Numbered from the stretch's first letter, positions 12,344 through 23,729 are shown. The stretch is 64,000 bases of DNA from Elymus sibiricus (GCA_039707655.1 CM077666.1:285933166-285997165); one strand, 5' to 3'. Numbers and translations: made by a program. The notes: generated by a model from the letters alone, not told the origin.

Positions 12344-12950
12344 TGTGACTACTAGTAGATTATCATAGTTCGTTGATATACAAAACATAGGCAAAATGAC
12401 GTCTCAACACAACATCTCCAGCAGACTCCCTATTCCAAAAAAAGCACGTATAAGACGAGTTGAGGCAAAAAAAGCCTGCTCTAGCAATCTCCCTATTCCC
12501 AAACTTTTTTGAATCTCTCCCTAAAAACACTTAATCTCTCCTCAGATAGAGAGTTGCAACTCTCTCTATAACTTTTCCACATCAGCGCGTCGCCCCCATT
12601 GACTGTCGCGTCGCCACGACCGCACCACCGCTACCTCGCTGCCGCCAGCCACCGCCGTGCCGCGGTCGCTGGAGCTCCGTCGATATCTTACGTGGATGCG
12701 AGAGAGAAAGAGAAATTAGTCACTAACAGGTGAGGCTCATATGTCGGGGTAAAATATAGGGTGATATTTATAGGAAACAGTTACAACCACACACCTTTCA
12801 CACCTAATAAATTTAGGACCCTCTTACCTAACGACAGTTCACTGAGAGGAGGTAGCATTTGCGAACGTTTTGATGGCAGTTTTAGTTGCGTGTGGGGTGA
12901 CAGTTTCTGGGATGAAGGCTCAAAACTGCCATCCTTCGAGAAAATGCCAT
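12344..12950. other. Intergenic stretch with a 12 bp inverted repeat
   Basis: GATGGCAGTTTT (12872-12883) is repeated inverted as AAAACTGCCATC (12922-12933) with a 38 bp spacer, just left of the Tat element insertion. A repeated phrase CTCCCTATTCC occurs at about 12425 and 12490. I could not assign a family. No gene seen. Confidence 0.45.
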
Positions 12951-14112
12951 TGTTGGAGCTATAATTTGGCTGATGGGTATTTTAATAGGCCAAATTAATT
13001 AATTTATTGATTAAGCTGATCAGCTGATATATTGCTCAAGTGTTACAACAGGTATTTTGCATGGATTGGCAGTTACATGGGACAAGTCCTGCCCAGATCC
13101 TGGTTTACGTCGAGCTAGTACGCTACCAAGGACAAATCCTAGCCGGACGCCAAGCTAAAGTTTCAGGTAATCCTGTGTTGACACCAGATTTTGGCATGGT
13201 CAAGAAATTAATTAAGATTGCCTCAAATGGAAAAGTTCTCAACAAGAGAAAGTTTGATATCGTCAAAATGAGAAACTTTGATGTTTGGGTCATCGCCATC
13301 TGGTCTCATCTAGAGGGCCGAAACTGTACTCGAAGTGCCAAAATTTTGTATTCAAAGTACTGTTCGGCCGATTACGCCTCCAAGACGGCTTCCTATGAGA
13401 AAATGATCTACGCGGATTGTCTTCGTCTCGTCGAATCGGTCGATTTTGGTATAAAAATTGTCTCAATCCGAGGTCGTATGCAAAAGTTGGAGCCAATGCA
13501 CTGCAGACCTATCCTGAGTAAAAACTGGCCCGGGGCATCAGACACCCGTGTGGGTTATGTCTGATGGGTCTCGCGACCGATTCGGCCCTCAAGACGGCCT
13601 CAAATCGAAAAACGTTCAACACAGAAGTTGCTCGTCTCGTCGAAACGGTTAAAATTGCTTTTGGGCACATTTTCATCTGAGATCGTTTAACCCCTCAAAA
13701 GTGCCCCGCAAGGTGCAGCCTGTTTTAGACCGAACAATTTTGGAAAGTTCGGACCAAACCTTCCGAATTGGACTAGGATTCTGGACGTGAATCCAAGCCT
13801 TTTCCTTGCACGGGAAGTCCAGCCGCCTCTTATATACCTAAGGGGTGACGGCCGATTAAAAACACACAATCGATCTACATCCAATTCAATCTACTGTTTT
13901 CACGTACCTTTGCTTTTCGTTTACTGTCTTTCTCGCCGAGCTCTAGAAACCCTAGGGCGCGGTTCATCTTTGCTGTTTTGCGTCGTAAAGCAGTCGTCCT
14001 CCTCTTCGAAATTGAGGAACCCCTTTGTTGCTTTGCTCGAAAAGCATCCGTCCCTCGCCACGAAAGTGCGAGGATTATCTTGTGTTGCGCGGTGCAATTT
14101 TCTGCGCCAACA
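12951..14112 (+). repeat. 5' LTR of the Tat element
   Basis: It runs from TGTTGGAGC to GCGCCAACA. A TATA-like TTATATACC at about 13828-13836 probably marks the promoter, with the R region downstream. Confidence 0.93.
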
Positions 14113-14116
14113 CAAA

Positions 14117-14135
14117 TTGACGACTCCGCTGGGGA
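14117..14135 (+). other. Primer binding site of the Tat element
   Basis: TTGACGACTCCGCTGGGGAC follows the LTR end by four bases. It is close to the TGGCGACTCCxCTGGGGA site reported for Tat/Ogre elements (tRNA-Arg type, from memory). Confidence 0.7.
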
Positions 14136-14205
14136 CACGAAGAACGCCGAGTACTTCCAATCTGCTCGGCGACAAGAAGAACAAGGGCAACATCCACTCG
14201 GACAA

Positions 14206-17200
14206 GATGACCACCGATCCCAATAACAACAGCGACATCAGCTCAGACAACATCATCCCTGCCGCAATGGAAGATCTCTCGGAGGAAGACCGGCTGGAGA
14301 TTGAACGTGTACTTGGAGAGCAGAGGAAGATGATGCTGGCGGGATTCTAGAAGACTCGGAACGGTGTCATCAAGAAAGTGGCTACGCCAAGCGCTATGCC
14401 GAGTATTTCAGATCTACTCGGTACTGAGGTAAAACAATCAAACGAAGACCTTGCTCATCTAATTGATGCATCCGTAGCTAGCAAATTTGGATCCAACATG
14501 GCAGATACGATGCACACACTTTCCAAATCCATGGCTGATAAATTTGAAGAGCTTAAAGAGCAATTTAGTAAATATTTAGGGATTGGTTTATCTCATCATG
14601 CTCAATCGTTAGGGCAACATGTTGAACGTGAGTACTATGATAAAAGACCGATGCATATGGAACATAACCGAGTAGTTAACATGTCTAGTAATGTTCATAT
14701 GCCAGGTGCATCGGCTAACGTAGATCAAACTCATGTTGCTCTAAATAATGATCAAAGTGGCCGGAACCATGCTAGTAGTTCGGCCCATAATTTTATTCCT
14801 AATGCTGCTCCTCCTATGGTTTCTACTTCGGTTGCACAAAATTACAACAGCAACAACCGAAGTAGGGTTTTGAATTCAAATCTGCAGCAGCCCTACTATC
14901 AAACAGTAGCGTATACCACACCACCGAGTTACAATCAACTCGGAGCAAACTCACCACCGAGTTACAACCAACTCGGTGTAAACCCGCCGGGTTACAATCA
15001 ACTCGGTATGAACCCTCACCGAATTGCAAATAACTCGGAGACTATGCTGCCAGCTGCCAGTACCGGGATTCCATATGGGCCGGTACTTGATTCACATGTT
15101 AATGGTCCTCCGTTGCAAACTTCATATGCTCAAACATTTATGCCGGAGTATCCACCACATGTTGCTGTTCCACAAACACATGCTCCATCATCTAATGATA
15201 GTTGGAAAAATCAGTTGGTTGACATACTTAGAGAATACGGTTTAGCACCGAAAGGTACAACACGTGCCTATCAGAAACCATACCCCGAGTACTTTGACTC
15301 CACTCCTTATCCTCGTGGTGTTAGGATCCCTGACTTTGTTAAATTCACCGGGGAAGGTGGTAGATCTACTGTTGAACATGTGGGACAGTTCTTAGCACAA
15401 TGCAGTGAGTTTGGTAACTCGGATATTTATAGAGTTAGGTTATTTCCTTTGTCTCTATCCGGCACTGCATTCACTTGGTTTTCATCCCTTGCTCCTAACT
15501 CTATTTCTTCATGGGTACAATTAGAGCAGCGATTTCATGAGTACTTCTATAGCGGTGAAACTGAGCTTCGGCTTTCCGATCTAACTATGGTTAGGCAGAA
15601 GTATAATGAGCCGATGCATGATTACATTAGAAGGTTTAGGGATGTAAAGAACCGCTGCTACAGCTTAACTATAGCCGAAAAGGACTTGGCTGATCTAGCC
15701 TTTTTGGGTTTGCTTGCTCACATTAAAGATAAGCTAGAAGGGCAGGAATTTTTAGATGTCAACCAAGTGTTACAGAAGGCTTTGGCGCAGGAAACCCGAG
15801 CTAGGGAAGTTAAGCAATCTAATCGGTTTAGAGATAACAAAAACAAAGATAAGGTTACTCCTGCTGTTAACACTTTAGAGTGTGAAGGTGACTCGGCTAG
15901 TGATGATGAGGTAGACATATGTGTAGCCGAGTGGATCCAAACGCCAAAGTCCAAACCTTTTGCGTGTCCTGCCTTAAAACCCACACCTGCTAAGAGAGAG
16001 GAGATTAAATATACTTTTGATGTTAGCAAGTGTGATAGTATCTTTGACATGCTATTGCAAGGGAAACAAATAAGATTGAGAGGAGGTCATGTGATCCCAT
16101 CTCCGGAAGAATTGGGACGAAGAGCTTACTGTAAGTGGCATAACTCTTTTTCACATGCTACTAATGACTGTAATATTTTTCGTCGACAGGTGCAATCGGC
16201 CATTAACGAGGGACGATTGACATTCACAGAGGATGCCAAGATGAAGCTCGATAGTGATCCTTTCCCTATTAATGTGATCGAGTTTGAAGGCAAGAAGATG
16301 CTAATTCGGTCGGATCAGACCGAGTCAGCCAAGAAAAAAAATACTGTTGATGAGAATGCTCCACCAAGGATGATTAAACCCAAGAATCCAGAGGTCGGAG
16401 TGTGGAAGGTCAATGGAAGGAAAAAGCAAGGTCCAAGACCAAAGCCAACTGTTAACATGCTGTTGGAAAAATACACTTCACGTAGAAACAGCAACGTGTT
16501 CAATCGACCTGGAGGAGTTAAGCGCCCGAGGTCTCCTCCTGGACGTAACGATCATGAGCATTGGGGGAGGAATTCATATGAGCAACAGCCGTGTTTCCCA
16601 ATGGAACCGGCTTATTGGGGATGCCCACCTCCTATGGATCCACATTTTCCTCCGTGTCCTCCGTGGGGGTTTAATCCTTGGGCACCATACCCTATGGGGC
16701 CACCGGGTTATTTTCAGCCAGAATGGAATCGGCCGAGTGCTATGTACAGGGGACCAGTGCATCAGAAAAGAACTCGGTTCAATGAAGACACGATTCGAGG
16801 GAATCGGTCACCGGTGCGCCAGGTGGGTGGCAGAAACAGTACTGGTCGCGGGCTCACTTGGGTGCGTAAGTCTGCAAAAGAACTCGGAGAAGGCCAATCG
16901 GCTGGAGTTGCCGAGAACAATTCAGGAAGAGAGGGTACTGGCGAGCCGAGAGATAGCTCGGTTCAGAGAAAAACTGCCGATCCGGATATTGTGTCCTCCA
17001 GTGCAACTCGGAAAGCTGGATCGGTTGGCGTGATTATCGATCCACTCATCAAAGAGAACAGTTCACGTGCATCCCCTGGTCAGTCTCCAGTTACTTTTGG
17101 CTCGTTCAATCAAGATGGGAACCTGAATTCCAGCGGGAGCCAGAAGTTTGCAATAGGGGGTGTATCTCATCATTGGAAAGACATTCCTGTTACTCGGTAC

Positions 17201-18529
17201 ATGCCAAGGTACTCGGGTGGCAGTCAATACAGGCCGAGTTACTCGGGAGGCGGCCAATATAGGCCGGGTAACCCGGGGATCAACATGACATCACGTCAGG
17301 ATAGGCCGAGTAACTCGGGGGGCAGCAGAACTAAGTCGCTCGCTTCAGGAACCCAACCAGGGCCGAGTAACTCGGGGGGCAACAAGATTCGGTCACTTGC
17401 GCCGGGGACTAAACCGGAACCTCAATGGTGTCCGACAGGACTGAATCACACTCAGAAACGCCGAGTGCAGCGGCTGCGAGCGTTGCAAATCAGAGAGGAG
17501 ATAGCCGAGAAGAAGCGGGACGAGCTATTCAATAAGGAGAAACCAATAATACCCCGACTGGCGTGGAAAGAAAAGCGCGTATCGAAAGAGGGAAATGCAG
17601 TTGCCGATAACTCGGTTGATGCTCCCGCAGGCTCGGTTGATGCAGTCACCAGTTATTCGGAAGATGCCGCACACAATCCGGAAGATGGTGGCAATTACTC
17701 GGAAGATACTGCCCACAACTCGGAAGATGGTGGCAACAACTCGGAAGATGATGGCAAGTACTCAGACGATGACATGGCAGATGACAAGGTTGACGGCGTC
17801 AACTCGGAAGGTAGTACCAACTCGGAGAATGGCAACAATACATTCACTGATATGGATATTAACATGGTTTTTGCATTGCTCGCCGAGTTCCGTGCGCCTG
17901 AGTCTGAAGTTGCCGAGTTAGTTCTTGGGCCGAGTAAGGCTATGTTTGAGAAACCAGAGAAGCCCGACCAGCACTTGAAGCCGTTATTCATCAGGGGACA
18001 TATTGATGGCAAGCCCATTGGGCGCATGCTTGTTGATGGCGGCGCAGGTGTTAATATCATGCCTCTTTCGGTGTTTTCCAAGCTGAACCGAAAGGAGAGC
18101 GAGCTAATGAGGACCAACATGGGACTCAGTGGGTTCTCAGGAGAGCTGTCTAAAGCCAAGGGCGTTATATCTATGGAGCTTACAGTCGGAAGCAAGACAT
18201 TGCCGACTGCTTTCTTTGTAGTTGATGTCAAAGGCCGATACAATGTTCTGTTGGGGCGTGACTGGATCCATGCGAATTGTTGCATCCCATCTACTTTGCA
18301 TCAGTGCTTAATTCAATGGGTAAATGGTGATGTGGAGGTGATTGGGGCAGACAACTCGACTTGCATAGCCTTGACAGAAGCGCCGGTTGATTGGCAACTC
18401 GGTGATATGCAATGCTTGACCGGTAGAGATCTATCGGACTATGACTACATTAGTATAGGTAGAGATGGTTTTGTACCTGTAAATGTACAACCGGCTGATG
18501 TAGCTCGGCTTAATGATCTATCTATGTAA
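14206..18529 (+). pseudogene. Tat element gag-protease ORF with an early in-frame stop
   Basis: The likely start is ATG 14206 (MTTDPNNNSD), but a TAG at 14348-14350 interrupts the frame; the same frame reopens and runs to TAA 18527-18529. The first ATG after the break is at 14396, leaving about 1377 residues. It contains a retrotransposon gag domain at about 15330-15700 (AFTWFSSLAPNSISSWVQL), a Cys/His motif CKWHNSFSHATNDC at about 16130-16175, a Pro/Trp/Gly-rich stretch at about 16600-16720, a Ser/Asn/Glu-rich region at 17590-17850, and the aspartic protease motif LVDGGAG at about 18029-18050, where most families have DSGA or DTGA. Gag packages element RNA; the protease matures the polyprotein. 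The low-complexity parts are encoded by repeated CCGAG/CTCGG inverted repeats. Confidence 0.85.
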
Positions 18530-19540
18530 ATGATGAATAAAGAAGATAGCATTAAATGGTTACAAAAACGTACAGAAGAGTATCGTTCCGGAAAGAACGA
18601 TATGCATGAAACTATTGAAGAATTTGAAGACATGGACAAGCTTGGGCATGGGTTCTCATCGGCTGATCCACTTGAAGAAATAGACATTGGTGATGGAAGC
18701 ACTCCGAGACCTACATTCATCAATGCTAACTTAAAGGCCGATCAGAAAAGCAAGGTAACCGAGTTACTTAAAGAATTTGTTGATTGCTTTGCTTGGAACT
18801 ATACCGAGATGCCTGTCTTAAATAGAGATTTAGTGGAACATAGATTACCTATCAAACCTGGTTTTAGGCCGTATAAGCAACCCCGTAGAAATTTTAATCC
18901 TGACATGTATGACCGCATCAAAGAAGAAGTTGATCGGTTGATAAAAGCAGGGTTTATTCGGCCATGTAGATATGCAGATTGGGTGTCTAATATTGTTCCT
19001 GTTGAAAAGAAGCACACTAGCAAAATTAGAGTATGTGTTGATTTTAGGGACCTGAATAAGGCTACTCCGAAAGATGAATATCCTATGCCTATTGCCGACA
19101 TCCTTATTAATAATGCTTCGGGACATAGAATAATCAGTTTTTTAGATGGTAATGCTGGTTATAATCAGATATTTATGGCCGAAAAGGACATGTCTAAGAC
19201 TGCTTTTCGGTGCCCTGGCTTTGTCGGTTTGTTTGAGTGGGTAGTCATGACTTTTGGATTGAAGAATGCCGGTGCTACATATCAACGTGCCATGAATCTA
19301 ATATTTCATGATCTTCTTGGCATTATATTAGAAATATACATTGATGATATAGTTGTTAAATCGGATGGGTTTGAACATCATCTTGCCGATTTACGACTCG
19401 GTTTTGAAAGAATGCGCCGGTATGGGTTAAAGATGAATCCCCTTAAATGTGCTTTTGGTGTGTCGGCTGGAAAATTCTTGGGGTTTATAATTCATGAAGA
19501 TGGTATAGAGATTGACCCTAAGAAAATGGAAGGAAATTAA
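18530..19540 (+). pseudogene. Tat element reverse transcriptase, 3'-frameshifted
   Basis: The frame is the same as gag-protease and starts directly after the TAA at 18527-18529. It encodes the RT fingers and palm with HRLPIKPGFRPYKQ, KIRVCVDFRDLNKATPKDEY, and the catalytic YIDDIVVKS at about 19336-19362 (two Asp metal ligands). It copies element RNA into cDNA in the cytoplasmic particle. The frame ends early at 19540 after an apparent one-base gain in the A/G run near 19525-19535; the missing connection region is found in the next frame. The lone stop before RT might be read through or might be damage; I cannot tell. Confidence 0.88.
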
Positions 19541-20087
19541 AAATCTGGAACAGCCGACTTGCAAAAGAGATGTGCAAAAGTTATTGGGGAAAATCAATTA
19601 CTTGAGACGATTCATATCTAACTTGGCAGGGAAGATTGAATCGTTTGCTCCAATACTCCGGCTAAAGAATGAAGCCGAATTCACTTGGGGGGCAGAACAA
19701 CAGGAGGCTTTTAATAACATAAAGAGATATTTGTTGAATCCTCCGGTATTGCGTGCACCCAAATCTGGTGCGCCGTTCAAATTATACATTGCTGCACAAG
19801 ATAGAGTGATCGGCGCGGTGTTGGCACAAGAGGATGGCGGGAAGGAGTGCATCATAGCATACTTAAGTCGCCGTTTGATTGACGCCGAAACTCGGTATGT
19901 GTTTATTGAAAAGTTATGCTTATCCTTATATTATGCATGTACCAAGTTTCGACCTTATTTGTTGTCCAGTACTTGTGTAGTAGCTTGTCAAGCCGACGTA
20001 GTTAAATACATGTTGCAAAAACCGATTCTTAGTGGTAGGATTGGTAAATGGGCTTATGCACTAATAGAGTATGATTTGACATATTAA
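19512..20087 (+). pseudogene. Tat element RT C-terminus and first RNase H
   Basis: This is the continuation of pol in the +1 frame. It holds the RT thumb/connection (LLGKINYLRRFISNLAGK, about 19570-19640) and the first RNase H domain (FKLYIAAQDRVIGAVLAQE, AYLSRRLIDAETRYVFIEKL). It stops at a TAA (20085-20087) where related elements read on; the same frame resumes three bases later with MKGQIIADFIVD. The first RNase H degrades template RNA in related elements. Tat elements often have a weakened first RNase H, which would fit with the second domain downstream. Confidence 0.82.
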
Positions 20088-20090
20088 TCG

Positions 20091-22292
20091 TTGCGTGCTA
20101 TGAAAGGTCAAATTATCGCCGACTTCATTGTTGATCAGAGAGTTAAAGATGAGGAAGATATTAATTATGTTAGCATATGCCCATGGAAACTTTATTTTGA
20201 TGGATCGGTTTGTAGAGAGGGACAAGGCGACGGCAATGTTCTGATTTCTCCTAATAATGTTATATATGAGACATCGGTTCGCTTAGAATATCCTTGCACA
20301 AATAACCAAGCTGAGTATGAGGCTCTTTTGTTTGGGTTACAAAATTTACTGGATATGGGTGTTAAGGATGTAGATGCTTTTGGTGATTCGCTTCTGGTAG
20401 TGCAACAAATTAAAGGCGAATTTCAATGTTTTGATGGGTTACTAAATAGTTACATGGACCGATGTTTAGATATAATCAAGTCCCTGGATACTTTCACTAT
20501 TAGTCATATACCTAGGAAGGAAAATTCTAGGGCTAATTCTTTGGCACAGCCGGCATCCGGTTATAACATCAGTAGAGGAAAGTTCTTCATCTTAGAAAAA
20601 CCGATGTTGGTTGCTGCAAAGGGTGAGACCGAGTTACAGATATCTCGGAATACACGCCGAGTGCCAGATAACTCGGAACACACACCGGGTTATACCGAGT
20701 CATACCGAGAGAAAGATAATTCGGAACATACACCGAGTTATGCCGAGCTACAGCGAGCGCCAGATAATTCGGAATTCACACCGGGTTGCAGCGCGCGAGG
20801 AGAAGAAAATTCAGCGCGACAAATGATCGAGTTAGATAACTCGGTGAAAGGCCCACAAATGACCGAGTTATCGCCAGTGACTGAGTTAAATAACTCGGAG
20901 CGAGTGAGCGAATTATCACCAGTGACCAAGTTAGGTAGTGATTCGGTGCAAGGCTTGCCAGCGACCAAGTTAGCTAGTAATCCGGTACAAATCCCACCAG
21001 TGACCGAGTTAGCTAATAATTCGGAGGTTGTAGATTGGAGGGTTCCTTTGATTAATCATTTAAAAGATCCAAGTCAAACCAGGGATAGGAAGGTTCGGCG
21101 ACAGGCTTTAAAATATACTATGTTGAATAACGAGTTACATCGCCGAACTATAGATGGGCTACTGTTAAAATGCTTGGATTCTGACCAATCTAGATTAGCC
21201 ATGGGTGAAGTGCATGAAGGCATATGTGGGACACACCATTCGGCTCATAAGATGCGGTGGTTGATAAAAAGAGCGGGTTTTTATTGGCCGACTTTGTTAG
21301 AAGATTGCTTCCGTTATTATAAAGGCTGTGAGGCTTGTCAGAAGTTTGGCAATATACAATTAGCACCCGCAGCTATGTTGAATCCCATAATTAAGCCGTG
21401 GCCGTTTAGAGGATGGGGCTTAGATTTTATTGGTGAGATACATCCTTCGTCTTCTAAACAACATCGCTTTGTCCTAGTAGCCACTGATTATTTCACCAAG
21501 TGGACAGAAGCGATTCCTTTGAGAAATATGACTCATAGAGAAGTGATTAATTTTGTTTTGGAGCATATTATTCATAGATTCAGTATTCCTCAAACTTTGA
21601 CTACTGATCAAGGTGCTTCTTTTATGTCCCATCAATTTCGTGAATTTGCCGAATCTTATGGGATTAAGTTGTTGAATTCGTCGCCTTATTATGCTCAAGC
21701 TAATGGACAGGCCGAATTTAGCAATAAGACTTTGATCAAACTTATAAAGAAGAAGATTGAAGAACATCTGAGAAGATGGCACGAGGTGCTTTCGGAAGAT
21801 TTATGGGCTCATAGAATATCTAAGCATGGAGCTACTCAAGTATCACCTTTTGAGCTAGTGTATGGCCAGGAGGCGGTGTTACCCGTGGAAGTTAAGTTGC
21901 AAGCTCTTAGGGTAGCCAGACAAAATGATTTGTCGGCTGTGGAGTACACTGATTTGATGATGGACAAAATAGATGATATTCCAGAAGAAAGACTAAAAGC
22001 TTTGCGAGAGATTGAGAAAGAAAAATTAAGAGTAGCCAAGGCTTATAACAAAAGGGTGAAAGAAAAATCGTTTCAAATAGGAGATTTAGTATGGAAAACA
22101 ATTTTACCCATTGGAACTAAAGATAGAAAATTCGGCAAGTGGTCGCCAAGTTGGGAAGGTCCATATAAAGTTGTAGAGATTGTTCCTGGCAATTCATATT
22201 TTGTACAATCTTTGCAAGGGGAGAAGTTGTCTAAAGCCCTCAATGGAAAATATTTGAAGAAGTACTATCCTAGCATGTGGCAGGAGGCTTGA
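20091..22292 (+). CDS. Tat element second RNase H domain and integrase
   Basis: This 733-codon frame is open throughout. It starts with an archaeal-type RNase H (LYFDGSVCREGQGDG at about 20190-20240, then NNQAEYEALLFGL and DSLLVVQQIKGEF), followed by a repetitive linker (20630-21040), an HHCC zinc finger (HEGICGTHHSAHKM... CEACQKFG, 21205-21350), and the DDE integrase core (GLDFIGEI, TTDQGASF and the catalytic Glu in GQAEFSNK, 21415-21725). The C-terminal part has a GPYKVVEIVPGNSY block near 22155-22195. Integrase inserts the cDNA in the nucleus. The linker is unusual: blocks of PDNSEHTPGY/VTELANNSE type, encoded by CCGAGTTA/TAACTCGG repeats. Confidence 0.9.
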   Translation: MRAMKGQIIADFIVDQRVKDEEDINYVSICPWKLYFDGSVCREGQGDGNVLISPNNVIYETSVRLEYPCTNNQAEYEALLFGLQNLLDMGVKDVDAFGDSLLVVQQIKGEFQCFDGLLNSYMDRCLDIIKSLDTFTISHIPRKENSRANSLAQPASGYNISRGKFFILEKPMLVAAKGETELQISRNTRRVPDNSEHTPGYTESYREKDNSEHTPSYAELQRAPDNSEFTPGCSARGEENSARQMIELDNSVKGPQMTELSPVTELNNSERVSELSPVTKLGSDSVQGLPATKLASNPVQIPPVTELANNSEVVDWRVPLINHLKDPSQTRDRKVRRQALKYTMLNNELHRRTIDGLLLKCLDSDQSRLAMGEVHEGICGTHHSAHKMRWLIKRAGFYWPTLLEDCFRYYKGCEACQKFGNIQLAPAAMLNPIIKPWPFRGWGLDFIGEIHPSSSKQHRFVLVATDYFTKWTEAIPLRNMTHREVINFVLEHIIHRFSIPQTLTTDQGASFMSHQFREFAESYGIKLLNSSPYYAQANGQAEFSNKTLIKLIKKKIEEHLRRWHEVLSEDLWAHRISKHGATQVSPFELVYGQEAVLPVEVKLQALRVARQNDLSAVEYTDLMMDKIDDIPEERLKALREIEKEKLRVAKAYNKRVKEKSFQIGDLVWKTILPIGTKDRKFGKWSPSWEGPYKVVEIVPGNSYFVQSLQGEKLSKALNGKYLKKYYPSMWQEA

Positions 22293-22511
22293 GGATGCTG
22301 TGGCCGATATGTTGTTTGAAATATCGCCCTAAGAAAAACTTGGCCGATGTGTTCTTTGTACATCGCCCTAAGTAATGATGTTCACCGAGTTACAGCAACT
22401 CGGAAAGATACAATTTTTGTGAAATATCCTGAGAATTGGTAGTGCTATGGCCGATATGTTATTCTGAATATCGCCTTGAGTATATATGTTTTTGATAAAT
22501 GATATTATACC
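22293..22511 (+). other. 3' UTR of the Tat element with four short hairpins
   Basis: Three similar inverted repeats occur: CGATAT...ATATCG (22305-22326), CGATGT...ACATCG (22345-22365) and CGATAT...ATATCG (22452-22473), each inside a GGCCGAT...ATCGCC frame. Between the second and third lies CCGAGTT...AACTCGG (22385-22403). No protein is coded here. Confidence 0.75.
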
Positions 22512-22526
22512 AAAAACAGGGGGGCA
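22512..22526 (+). other. Polypurine tract of the Tat element
   Basis: AAAAACAGGGGGGCA lies directly upstream of the 3' LTR. Confidence 0.75.
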
Positions 22527-22528
22527 TG

Positions 22529-23690
22529 TGTTGGAGCTATAATTTGGCTGATGGGTATTTTAATAGGCCAAATTAATTAATTTATTGATTAAGCTGATCA
22601 ACTGATATATTGCTCAAGTGTTACAACAGGTATTTTGCATGGATTGGCAGTTACATGGGACAAGTCCTGCCCAGATCCTGGTTTACGTCGAGCTAGTACG
22701 CTACCAAGGACAAATCCTAGCCGGACGCCAAGCTAAAGTTTCAGGTAATCCTGTGTTGACACCAGATTTTGGCATGATCAAGAAATTAATTAAGATTGCC
22801 TCAAATGGAAAAGTTCTCAACAAGAGAAAGTTTGATATCGTCAAAATGAGAAACTTTGATGTTTGGGTCATCGCCATCTGGTCTCATCTAGAGGGCCGAA
22901 ACTGTACTCGAAGTGCCAAAATTTTGTATTCAAAGTAATGTTCGGCCGATTACGCCTCCAAGACGGCTTCCTATGAGAAAATGATCTACGCGGATTGTCT
23001 TCGTATCGTCGAATCGGTCGATTTTGGTATAAAAATTGTCTCAATCCGAGGTCGTATGCAAAAGTTGGAGCCAATGCACTGCAGACCTATCCTGAGTAAA
23101 AACTGGCCCGGGGCATCAGACACCCGTGTGGGTTATGTCTGATGGGTCGCGCGACCGATTCGGCCCTCAAGACGGCCTCGAATCGAAAAACGTTCAACAC
23201 GGAAGTTGTTCGTCTCGTCGAAACGGTTAAAATTGCTTTTGGGCACATTTTCATCTGAGATCGTTTAACCCCTCAAAAGCGACCCGCAAGGTGCAGCCTG
23301 TTTTAGACCGAACAATTTTGGAAAGTTCGGACCAAACCTTCCGAATTGGACTAGGATTCTGGACGTGAATCCAAGCCTTTTCCTTGCACGGGAAGTCCAG
23401 CCGCCTCTTATATACCTAAGGGGTGACGGCCGATTAAAAACACACAATCGATCTACATCCAATTCAATTTATTGTTTTCACGTACCTTTGCTTTTCGTTT
23501 ACTGTCTTTCTCGCCGAGCTCTAGAAACCCTAGGGCGCGGTTCATCTTTGCTGTTTTGCGCCGTAAAGCAGTCGTCCTCCTCTTCGAAATTGAGGAACCC
23601 CTTTGTTGCTTTGCTCGAAAAGCATCCGTCCCTCGCCACGAAAGTGCGAGGATTATCTTGTGTTGCGCGGTGCAATTTTCTGCACCAACA
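22529..23690 (+). repeat. 3' LTR of the Tat element
   Basis: It is collinear with the 5' LTR and about 1.2% different by eye. It starts TGTTGGAGC after the polypurine run and ends CACCAACA next to the GCCAT duplication. Confidence 0.93.
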
Positions 23691-23729
23691 GCCATGCGTT
23701 CTGAAGAAACTGCCACCGGACACAATTAA

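Larger units (their letters stand above)
12951..23690 (+). mobile_element. Complete Tat-lineage Ty3-Gypsy retrotransposon
   Basis: Identical-length LTRs (1162 bp) flank a 8.4 kb interior, with a perfect GCCAT target duplication at 12946-12950 and 23691-23695. The domain order is gag, protease, RT, RNase H, a second RNase H-like domain, integrase. The extra RNase H between RNase H and integrase is the mark of the Tat/Ogre lineage. About 14 LTR differences in 1162 bp point to a fairly recent insertion. The reading frame is broken by a TAG (14348), a TAA (18527), a frameshift (about 19530) and a TAA (20085). Confidence 0.95.

Noticed and set aside
13040..13564. 174-codon open frame inside the Tat LTR (also 22618-22938 in the other LTR)
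   Set aside because: It lies wholly in LTR U3 sequence, is cut short by a stop in the second LTR, and resembles no protein I know.
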